The notes under the pieces were generated by a model. That model was not told the DNA's origin. It worked only from the letters and a program-made list of their open reading frames with translations, and searched no databases. This document shows, in pieces, positions 48,001-58,077 of a stretch of 64,000 bases of DNA. Each line of letters opens with the position of its first letter. Position 1 is the first letter of the stretch. This stretch comes from Clarkia xantiana subsp. parviflora (lineage: Eukaryota; Streptophyta; Magnoliopsida; Myrtales; Onagraceae), in contig JAPTYO010000004.1 of the NCBI GenBank assembly GCA_036873135.1, forward strand, positions 41,449,105 through 41,513,104, given 5' to 3'. Position numbers and translations under genes: made by a program.

Positions 48001-48190
48001 AAAAGGCTTTCTCGGCGAGTTTAACATATTGGTGTATGAATATATGACAAGGGATGAATTTGAATTACGTTGGAAGTAAACCTTGAAATACATGAGCTGC
48101 AGTCGAATGAATGGCTAATATGGATATACAATAGGCGCAAATTTTGGGCAGCTGCCTATAGAGGAGTATATTTTTTGCGGAAGATCGTAC

Positions 48191-48767
48191 TGTAAGCATA
48201 TGGTGACAGGTGCCGTAATTGGTAGCTCATAATGTGTATATTTATCTAATGAACTTGGGTAAATGTCACATTAGGGTAATTGGGCTAGACCCAGATCCCA
48301 ATTGACATGGGAGGCCCAAAATTGGGCCTCCCCAAATACAAAGGCCGGCCGAAACTTATAGCGAGGGTAAAGTGGACTTTTGTCCACTTTACTCCTCCTA
48401 TAAATAAGAGGTGTTATGGAATATTTAGGGTTAATCATAATTCCCTCACAAGAGTGTTTTAGAGAGGAAACCCTCCTCCCACACCTCACTAGTTCGGTCG
48501 AACCATACATACACCAAGGATGTGTCAAATTGCTTTCGAGCAACTCTCCGAAGATCCGTCCCCGTGTCAAGAATTGATCTGAGGCTTTCCTGTGGAGCTA
48601 ACACCACGTTGGGCTTTCGTCCGGTGGATCGAGAACTCCCTCGTACAAAGGATCTAGGACTACGGTAAACTATTGAGGTATGTGTAACTCTTCCGCTGCG
48701 TAATTTCGATTACATGCACGTACCATGTTTTGTGTTTCTGTAGTGATTACTCCCCTGTAATCTAACA
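48191..48767 (+). repeat. 5' LTR of Copia element L
   Basis: 577 bp, TGTAAG...CTAACA, homologous to the isolated LTRs at 1284 and 11907. TATA box CCTATAAATAAG near 48396. It interrupts the FAR1-like reading frame. The 5 bp before it are CGTAC. The 3' LTR is not in the window. Confidence 0.88.
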
Positions 48768-48768
48768 G

Positions 48769-48783
48769 TGGTATCAGAGCCTG
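48769..48783 (+). other. Primer-binding site of element L
   Basis: TGGTATCAGAGCCTG, complementary to initiator tRNA-Met, one base after the LTR end. Confidence 0.9.
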
Positions 48784-50893
48784 TGTTAGGAGTTCATGAT
48801 TTTGATAAATTGGTGTTCTTGAAAATTTAAATTTTGGACCGAAATTTTAAAGTGTAAAATTTAAAAATTTCGAATTTCTAAGTATAAGGGTGGTCCGAAA
48901 TTTTCATGATGTTCTTGGTTAAATTGATGTTCATGATCTTCAGGAAAAATGTGATATTTATCAAAATCAAACATTTGATTGTAGATCTTATTAAAATTTG
49001 ATCTTAAAATTTGACCATTTGTTCCTAATTTTTGTGTTTGGCCGAAACCCTAATGAATTTTCAAGGTAAATTTTTTAATTTTTTAGACACCAAAGGGATA
49101 AAATTTCGGCCACCATATAAAATTATATTATTTACCATATTTAAATTTTTTTTTTAATTAATGTAGCAATATATCTATAATTAGGAACATAAGGATAGAT
49201 TCACATTAAAATATATAGAAATATATAACTATCAATATATCTTAATATTTAAATAGGGTTAAAAATATTATAGATAGATTTAGTTACCTAAAAGATTGAG
49301 AAAATATATTGTCAGTTATTTGTTTCCCTATTAATGATATTGACAATAAATAAAAAATATATAATGGATTGTGCCGATTTTATATATATATTGTTGATTA
49401 ATTTAATCTTAAAGATAGAATCTTAGCAATAAATATATATATGTTTTATATAATGGCCGAAAATATATATATATATATATATATATTAGAAATTATTTTT
49501 ATAATTAATGTTACTTGGTGGCTAAGTTTAATATTTTTTTTAATGGATTTAAAACCCTACTTGGGCCACAAGTAAACATTTCAGCCCAACCTTTAAAATT
49601 TTAATTATTGGGCCGGTCCAATATGTTAAACCGGGACGAAATTAAACCGAACCGGATTTTCTCAATAGATTCGACCTATTCGAATCTGGTCGGACCGGGG
49701 TAATTAAGTGGATCTAACCGAACCGGTTTTGAGTGTTGAACCAAACTTTATTTTCTTGGACCGGTTCGGACCGAACCAGATTTTAAATTTAAAACCGAAC
49801 CGATCTGGATTTTTGCCGGACAACCGGATTTTCGGACCGGACTGAACCGAATTTTCTGAATCGGACCGAACCGGACCAAAACGGACTGAAATTGACTGAA
49901 CCGAACAACATTTTCTAAACCGAATTCAAGTCAGTTAAAATAGGGAGGTCAATTTTAAAATCCAAATGTTTTTGAACCTCGAAATGGACTACACAGAAAT
50001 CATAGGGTTGCTAACCTTTATGCCTTGTTTCTATTATGGGGATGAATCTTGGAGATACATGTTTTTTTGGACTGGTTAAATTAGTGGGCTGAATTGCAAT
50101 TGTTTATTATTCAATATATATTTACGCATGATTAGATTTGTTGTCTTGACTGAGTCAAGCTAGCTGGATATTACATGTTGAAGGCGGAGCCCTGGTTAAA
50201 TATATGGTTTGCGCACTAGAATAGACATGCTGTGATGGTTGAAAATGCCTAGGATTCATGTCTAGAAGCTTGCGTGACTGAATATAAGCATGAATTGCAA
50301 ATCAGCCCTTAATGTTTAAAATTGTTTTAAAATCGAAAACCAGTCACCAATTATGTATGATTGATGAGGATGTTACATATTTGACACGTATGCTAGAATG
50401 TTAAGGGTGTAGTTGCGTTTGATAATTTACTTAGAATTAAAATTATAAATGCAAGCATGAGTTCCTCGGAATATTAGACGCATGACGCGTAAGCATGTAC
50501 GTGGTATGAATGATGAATGTTACTAGCATATGATAATTTTCATGGATTGTAGAATTGTGTATGCATGAGTGAATTCATCAGAATGATTTTTCCAAAACTA
50601 AAAGGGCCTTGGGAAAGCCAAGATAGGGTATGCTTGTTTTGAAAATTCCCGTTCCGGTAATTTGCGATTTAAACCGTTTTTTTTAAACAGACTGATCTAT
50701 TGGATAGAAGACGACAATAGTGTGAACTCTTTCACAGCCATCTTCCATTGGTTTACTGGTGGTCGTTTGGTTTAGATGACTGAGGAATCACTATCTGTCG
50801 GACTCTATCTTAATAGATATTGGATGTATGCAATTCTTTCTCAAAATGTTATTGTCTCCATAACTTTGCTTGATCATCGATGTAGTAGTTTTC
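48784..50893 (+). other. Leader of element L
   Basis: About 2.1 kb of AT-rich DNA without ORFs. It has an (AT)n microsatellite at about 49462-49487 and a cluster of CCGAACCGG/CCGGTTTT motifs over 49615-49925. It connects the primer site to the gag-like ORF at 50894. It is unusually long for a Copia leader, so other insertions could be hidden in it. Confidence 0.45.
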
Positions 50894-50965
50894 ATGGTTG
50901 ACCCGGTACAGTTCTACGAGTCACACAATCTGGACCGCATGGATTATGATGCTTGGAGTGATAAT

Positions 50966-51708
50966 TGATGGATTCGACTACAGCTGTTAGGCTCTTTAAC
51001 GGTGAGGAAACAACTGATAGGCCTGGTGGGCCCAAAACGAAGGCCAAGATGGCCCAGACAAAGGATCCCGACGAAGAGAGCCCGAGGATGAAAGGTCCCG
51101 ACGGAGTCGGACCTGACAAGTGAGCTGAACGCTCCCGATGAAATGCCTCTGAGTAGGCCCCGATGAAGAATCACTAAGAATCATAGGCCCTGTCACGATG
51201 ACGAGGGGCCCCGAGCGGTGACGCAACGAGATAACTCTGGAGTCCCCGACGGGAGTCGGGACTCGCTATCAGAGGATAAGGCCGAGATACGCGGGGCGTG
51301 GCCGAGATACGCGGAACGTGGTTAAGATACACGGAGCGTGGCCGAGATACGCGGGGCGTGGCCGAGATAAGCGAGATCGCGGCCTAGATAGGCTGGATCA
51401 CACCCGAGATACGCGGGATACGGGCTAACCACCCCCAACGGTTCACCAGGTAACTGAGATCCTGGATCACACCCGAGATACGCGGGATACGGGCTAACCA
51501 CCCCCAACATAAATGATCACCTCAGATAATTTATGTTGAAAATACTTACTTGAGATTACTGCTTGCCAGTCCGTACGAGATACTCATTTAAGCATCGGAG
51601 AGGGATTCTGGGTCACCGCCCGGTCTATCCCCTCTTGCAGGATTGCGTGGAGCGAAGGAGCTAGGATCGCCGTCAAAGTCCGTACCGGAGTTCCACCGTG
51701 ATCCAACA
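50966..51708 (+). repeat. 5' LTR of element B, TATA region lost
   Basis: TGATGG...CCAACA. Five or six 20 bp U3 repeats (GCCGAGATACGCGGGGCGTG type) occupy 51280-51390. A 46 bp segment, 51394-51439, is repeated at 51463-51508. The TATA-containing stretch found in the right LTR is absent. Confidence 0.92.
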
Positions 51709-51709
51709 T

Positions 51710-51726
51710 TGGCGCCGTCTGTGGGA
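51710..51726 (+). other. Primer-binding site of element B
   Basis: TGGCGCCGTCTGTGGGA, one base after the 5' LTR and identical to that of element A over 16 bases. Confidence 0.85.
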
Positions 51727-51744
51727 AACAAACAAAAAGTTGAC

Positions 51745-53378
51745 ATGCCTTCTACTCGTTCAATGGCGGCTGGCAAGCAAAGAAGACATGGACAATCTGG
51801 TGGTTCCCGTCACCCCGCCGCAACAACTTTGAATTCGCTACCAGAACAGGAGGAAAACCAGAACCATCCCGCTGCTGAGCTCTCCTAGACAGGGGGGCAC
51901 AATGAAGGTCCCGAAGAGATTGCCGCTCAGCACCAGGGCAATAGAGAGCAGGAGGCTCCCCCAGCTACGGACCTGGCAAGAGCCGTGGCAGAAGCCATGC
52001 CCATGTTTTTAGCAGCTGTGGAGGCTCTCTTGGATCGGAGAGAGGCTGCGAAGAGGCAGGAGGAGATGCCCCCATTGGAAGAAGCACCCCCACCAGCAGA
52101 GGTTCGGAACGTACAGGAGGCTCCGCCCCGGGGCCAGGACAGAAGTAGGGTATCCGTTCAGCCAGAGAGGTTCGTGGTTGATGGGCCAGGGCCAGTACAG
52201 CACAGGACCATTCCCCTGAATGGTCCCATCACCCCGATCAGGTGGTAAAGATCGTGAACATCTGCATGGGAGAGCAGAAGCCGCTGGTAACGGAGCTGAG
52301 GGATCGATCTACTCATCCCTTCGTCCCTCGACTCATAGACACCCTAGCCCAGCTAGGGCTAGGTATCCCCACGATAAAGGAATACGATGGCGAAGGAGAT
52401 CCGGTTCGACATGTCCAGAAGCACCTCATGCCGTGTCTGGGAAGAGCCCCGAATGAAGACATAGTGTGTACACTGTTCCCGAACACACTTGGGGAAAGAG
52501 CCCTGACCTGGTTCTTTAGTCTGCCCCCAGGTTGCATTACTTGCTAGGCAGATATGCACGACCGGTTCATTCAGCAGTACCAGGGTCGTAGACGTTTACT
52601 GAAGAGCGTGAGGTCCCTGACCCAGGTGGTACAAAGGCCCGACGAATCACTGGCACACTATTACCAGCGGTACACTGCCAGTGTGGCGGAGATTGACGAG
52701 GAAATCTCGGAAGGCGAAACCATTCGTACATTCATTCGGAACCTAACGGCCCCCTACGGTTCCGACCTAATGCACAGTGTAGCTGAAAAAGCTGTGTGGA
52801 ATATGGAGGCACTACAGAAGAGGGTGAAACGGAAAATCGATGTCCAGGAGTCAAAGATAGCCGCGGGAGAGTTGGAGCCCCCAAAGTCGAACAAAGGGAA
52901 GCAGTCGGTTAAACCTTTCGACGATCATAAGTCAAAGTGTAAACCCGAAAGTAGTCGAAATCGAGGCCGCCCTGATCGGAGGGACGATAGGCGTTCTTCA
53001 AGGAAGGATAAGCGGGAGGATCTCGACATTCCTCTCAACTGCTCCATGGCGGAGGTACTGACGGTCATGGAACGACAAGGTATCTCCAGGTACCCCCCAA
53101 AGAAGGATGGAGAATTCTTGGGATCTCGCACGGATCGCTACTGCTGATTTCACCGCGCAAATGGTCACGACACCAACCATTGTCGGGAGCTGAAGAAGGA
53201 GATCGAAAAGCTGATCCAGAAGGGGAAGCTCAAGGAGTTCGTCGGGGATAAGCGGTGTCGATCCCGCTCCCGGTCCCGATCGCGGTCCCGTTCCCGATCC
53301 CGCGATCGGTCCCCAAAGAAGAAAAGAACCGACCCAGAGTCATCCGGTGCTCGTAAGGAGAGACGGGGCACTATCAAT
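51745..53378 (+). pseudogene. gag of element B, with stops and a frameshift
   Basis: Parallel to gag of element A: Met of MPSTRSMAAGK, the core with KEYDGEGDPVRHVQKH and EGETIRTFIRNL, a CCHC-like knuckle region (FHRANGHDTNHC) and an Arg-Ser run. Breaks: TAG at 51886-51888, one base lost near 52230, TAG at 52545-52547 (a Trp codon in A), and TGA at 53145-53147 (an Arg codon in A). The last two are single transitions of the kind produced by cytosine deamination. Gag of B therefore cannot be made full length. Confidence 0.9.
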
Positions 53379-56300
53379 GTGATTCACGGAGGGTTTGCTG
53401 CTGGAGGTGATACTTCATCCTCCCGAGAGGTTTATGCCTCTAGAATCCCTACGGCGGTGGTGCTGGGTAAGAGGTCTCGATCCTGGACCCTGAAGGAAGA
53501 AATGGTGATCTCCTTTTCGTCGGAGGATCTCATAGGCGTGGAAACTCCGCACGACGACGCCTTGGTTGTAACCTTGGATGTAGACGGGTTCGAAATGAAG
53601 CGAATTCTGATCGACGGGGGAAGCTCCTCCGATATTCTATTTATGGACGCGCTGGAGGCCATGGAAAAAACGAAGAAAGATCTGAAGGAGGCAAACTTCC
53701 CGATGGTCGGGTTCTCTGGTTCAACCTCCTATCCGCTAGGAGTAATCACCTTACCAGTGGAGTTTGGTAGTGGGTGGAAATCAGAAAGGAGGAACGTGGA
53801 GTTCGTGGTAGTTGATTCCGCAGGGACTTACAACGCGATCATCGGGAGAACCACCATCAACCCCCTGATGGCGGTTGCCTCGACAGTACACCAGAAAATG
53901 AAGTTCCCGACCGACCACGGAGTCGGAGAAGTCAAGGGCGACCAGGTAGCTTCCCGAAAATGCTACGTTAACGCCACCCGGAGGAGGAGGCGAGAGGCCA
54001 TGACTGTCCTCCAGACAGATACAGATCCTAGAGAGGAGTTTGGGCGTCCCGCCCCCGTAGAAGATCTAAAAGAAGTTGAGATCGACGGACCCCAGAGGAA
54101 GGTGAAAATCGGGTCTGCTCTGACTGAGGAGACAACCCAAAAATTGATTGAATTGCTGAAGGAGTTCAAGGAGCTGTTTGCCTGGTCCCCGAGCGATATG
54201 GCAGGAATCAGCCCCGATGTGATCGTACACGAGCTGAAGATAGACCCCGCAATCAAACCTATCACGCAGAAAAGGCGTCCGATGGGCACAGACAAGAAGA
54301 TTGCGATCCAGCAGGAGGTAGGCAGGCTGCTCCATGCCGGGTTTATTAAAGAGCTCCGATTCCAGACTTGGGTTGCTAATCCAGTACTGGTGAAGAAGAC
54401 TAATGGGAAAAGGCGGATGTGTGTGGATTTCCGCGACCTGAATAAAGCTTGCCCAAAGGACTGTTATCCGCTCCCGAGAATCGACCAGCTGGTGGATGCC
54501 ACTTCGGGACATGAGCTGTTGAGCTTCATGGACGCATATTCGGGCTATAACCAGATCAAGATGGCCAAGGAGGACGCTCCTCACACAGCGTTTTATGCAG
54601 ACAGTGACATCTATCACTACGATGTCATGCCCTTCGGGTTAATCAATGCCGGGGCAACCTATCAGCGGATGATGAATAAGCTATTCGGAGATATGCTGGG
54701 GGAAACCATGGAAGCTTACATGGATGATATGCTGGTGAAGTCCCGACAAGCCGAGGATCATGTGCATAACCTAACCCTGGCGTTTGAGCGGATGAGGCTT
54801 CATCAGGTCCGTTTAAACCCGACAAAATGCACCTTCGGAGTCCACTCAGGGAAATTTTTGGGCTTCATGGTGAACCAGAGAGGAATTGAAGTGAATCCCG
54901 AGAAGCTGAGGGCGATTGAGGAGATGCAGTCTCCGATAAACCATCGGGAGGTACAAGTGCTGAATGGCCGACTGGCTGCAATGAATCGTTTCCTGTCCAA
55001 AGCTAGCGACCGATCAATGCCATTTTTCGAAGTCCTGAGGGCCAACAAGAAATTTGAGTGGACCGCCAAGTGTGAAGAGGCGTTCCAAGCACTCAAGCAG
55101 CACCTTCGCACCCTCCCGTCGTTGGCGAAACCGGTTCCAGGCGAGCCGCTCTATCTTTACTTGGTTGTTTCTGAATTTGCCTTTAGCTCTGTGTTAGTAA
55201 AGATTGTCGAGGGTAATCAAGTCCCCGTCTATTATGTAAGCAAGGCGTTTGCCAAGTCTGAATTGAATTATCCTGCTGTTGAGAAGTACCTCTTTGCGTT
55301 GATTATTACTGCTCGGAAGCTAAGGCCTTATTTCCACGCACACGAGATCACTGTGCTGACGAACCAGCCTTTGAAGCATTTTTTGAACCGACCGGATGCG
55401 TCGGGAAGATTAGTGAAATGGGCAGTAGAGCTTAGTGAGTTTCGCATACACTTTGCTCCAAGAACGACCATCAAAGGCCAGGCATTGGCAGATTTCATAG
55501 CAGAATCTACAGCCCCCGATCCAGAAGAAGCGGGCCCTGTAGAGGGGGCAGCCATGGAGGTCCCGACAGAAGAACAACCAGAGAGGGTAGAGCAATCAGA
55601 ACAGCCAAACGGGGAAAATACCTGGGAAATGTACACGGATGGCTCCTCGAGTTCAGACGGATCAGGAGCAGGATTTTTGTTGATACCACCAGGTGAAGGT
55701 GAACCGCTCCGATACGCCTTGGCTTTAACATTCAAGGCCACAAACAACGAAGCGGAGTATGAAGCTCTTATCACGGGCCTAAAAATTGCTAAAGGCACTG
55801 GACTTGATCATTTGAGAGTGAAGTGTGACGCAGCTTTAATCGTGAACCAGGTTCAAGGGTGATACGAAGCGAGAAGTCCGATAATGAAGAAATACCTACG
55901 CGAGGTACAAGCCCTGAAGGAGAGCTTTAAAAGCTTCGATATCGAGGCAATCCCGAGGGAGGAAAACGTAGAGGCAGACGCCTTGAGCAAATTTGCCCTG
56001 GGGGCACCCTTGGAAGAAAATCGGAAGGTGCACTTCTTGGAGAAGGTGATCTTATCGACCATCGACCCGACAAAGGTGTGTGCCATTGAGGCAAAACCGG
56101 AGGAGGAGCCTACTTGGATGACCCCGATAGTCGTATACTTGACTACGGGGACAGTCCCCGATGAAAAAGTAGCAGCCGACAGGATATGTCGGATCGCGGC
56201 CAATTATGTGATGTTGGATAATCAGCTATACAAGAAGGGCTGGTTCTCAACTCCGTACTTGAAGTGTGTGGCAGAGCCCGACACAAATCGAATCCTGAAG

Positions 56301-57350
56301 GAGGTGCATGAAGGGGTCGCGGCTTGTCATGAAGGGGCCCGATCCATTATGAGGAAAGTGCTGAACTTGGGCTATTATTGGCCTACGATGAGCAAGGAAG
56401 CAACGACGTTGGTCCGATCCTGTGACGCGTGCCAGAGGTACGCCCCGAGTATCGCGGCTCCGACCGCTAATCTGACATCCATCAAGAGCGCCTGGCCTTT
56501 CGCGCAATGGGGCATCGACTTGGTGGGACCTCTTCCACAAGCACAAGGTCAATGTAAGTATTTACTTGTAGCAATCGATTATTTTTCGAAATGGATAGAG
56601 GCAAAGGCGTTGGCCAGAACGACAGGGAACCAGATCGTCAAGTTCCTTCAAACCCATATTGTGTCCAGATACGGAATTCCTAAGGCGGTGATCAGTGACA
56701 ATGGTCCACCGTTTAACGGCTCTCAGGTGAGGGAGTATCTGGAGGAGTTGAACATCGAGCATCAGACAGCTTCTGTACGCCATGCTCAAACTAACGGTCA
56801 GGTGGAATCCGCCAACAAAATCGTGATGGATGGCCTAAAGAAGAGGGTCTATGCCTTGAAGGGCAAATGGCTGAACGAACTGGAAAACGTGCTTTGGGCT
56901 GTTAGAACGACACCCAAACGATCAACCGGGGAGACTCCGTTTGGCCTCGTTTATGGCACGGAGGCTGTCGCCCCCGTGGAGGTAGCTGTGGCGTCCCATC
57001 GGATGAGATATTACGAGCCCCTGACGAATGATGAGATGAGACGTCTGGACTTGGACTTACTCGAAGAGAAGAGGCGGGAAGCCGATGAAGTCCAAGCTCG
57101 AATGCGTTTGGCGACGGCCAGGTACTACAATCGGCGAGTGAAGTCCCGACAGTTCTTCGTCGGGGAGCTGGTTTGGCGTCGCAACGAGTTCACCCTTTTG
57201 GATCGAATCAACAAGATGTCACCAAAATGGGAAGGACCTTATAAGGTCGTGGGGATGCCAGCTCCAAATGCGTACAAGTTGGAAGACCTCGATGGCAAAA
57301 CGTTAAAACATTCTTTTAGTGGCGAACACTTGAAGAAACACCATGCTTAA
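53379..57350 (+). pseudogene. pol of element B, one internal stop
   Basis: In frame with the 3' part of gag. Protease has LIDGGSSSDI. Reverse transcriptase has CVDFRDLNKACPKDCYPLP, FMDAYSGYNQI and YMDDM. Then come the first RNase H, a Pro/Glu linker and the second, archaeal-type RNase H (MYTDGSSSSDGSGAG, NNEAEYEAL, KCDAALIVNQ). A TGA at 55860-55862 interrupts inside the second RNase H, where A has an Asn codon. Integrase follows: HHCC domain (HEGVAACHEGARS...CDACQRYA), core DLVGPL, SDNGPPFNG and NGQVESANK, and a GPYKV C-terminal domain without chromodomain. All catalytic motifs are visible. Tat lineage is supported by the second RNase H. Confidence 0.93.
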
Positions 57351-57900
57351 AGAAAGTCGCCTTAAGTGGTGCCCGAAGAAAGTCGCCTTAAGTGGTGTCC
57401 GAAGAAAGTCGCCTTAAGTGGTGCCCGATAAAGTCGCCTTAAGTGGTGCCCGATGTAAAATCGCCTTAAGTGGTGTATGCTGTGTATCGTTTAATTCGAT
57501 GTAAGCCAAATTTGTGCCATCAATGAATAAAGAGGTTGCTTCCGATCAGAATTATTCTTAGATTTACTCTAAGCTTTATAAAGTCGCCTTGAGTGGTGCA
57601 CGAGAAAAGTCGCCTTAAGTGGTGCACGATTCTTAGATTTATTCTGAGTATTGAAAAGTCGCCTTAAGTGGTGCACGAAAAAGTCGTCTTAAGTGATGCG
57701 CAAGATTAAGTCGTCTTAAGTGATGCACGAGATTAAGACGTCTTAAGTTATGCATGTGTTTTAGATTTATTCTAAGTCTTGAAAAGTCGCCTTAAGTGGT
57801 GCACGATATTAAGCCGTCTTAAGTGATGCACGAGATTAAGTCGCCTTAAGTGGTGCATGATGATAAGTCGCCTTAAGTGGCGCAAATTAGTAAATCGTCG
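57345..57900 (+). repeat. Amplified tandem repeats of element B
   Basis: About twenty variants of AAGTCGCCTTAAGTGGTGC followed by ACGA or CCGA. In the first 130 bp they are nearly perfect at 25-31 bp spacing; later they are more degenerate (AAGTCGTCTTAAGTGATGC). A related array fills the same place in element A. It has no coding potential. Confidence 0.88.
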
Positions 57901-58077
57901 GGAATGACGTACGAAAATGTCTTAAGTGTCGAAGTATCGACCTAAGCAAGTATAGTAAAGCCACTTGGAGAAGTGCATCGAGAAAATCGGAACTGAGAAA
58001 GTCTGATAATTGATAAGGGCTCAAAGGCCCGACGATGACAAAAGAGAAGAAAATACAAGGACTCTAAAGATAAACGG

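Larger units (their letters stand above)
41860..48190 (+). pseudogene. FAR1/FHY3-like gene (MULE transposase-derived), split by Copia D and cut by Copia L
   Basis: Pieces at 41860-42660 and 48006-48190 read in FAR1 order. First comes a FAR1 DNA-binding start (RTDEAVTFLKEYSSDHGF). A linker follows (MRGFKNIGFL, then SSVDPTFFCRIKQDKKGRM). Next is the MULE transposase core (FGDILIVESTYNMNSYGKPLVL, VVTNSDMAMVAAI, CGWHIMDRAR). After Copia D come EFNILVYEYMTRDEFELRW and NEWLIWIYNRRKFWAAAYRG. Several stops break the frame even without the insertions. The family includes light-signalling transcription factors and Jittery-like MULE transposases. Which of the two this was cannot be told. The 3' part is beyond the L insertion at 48191. 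Confidence 0.8.
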
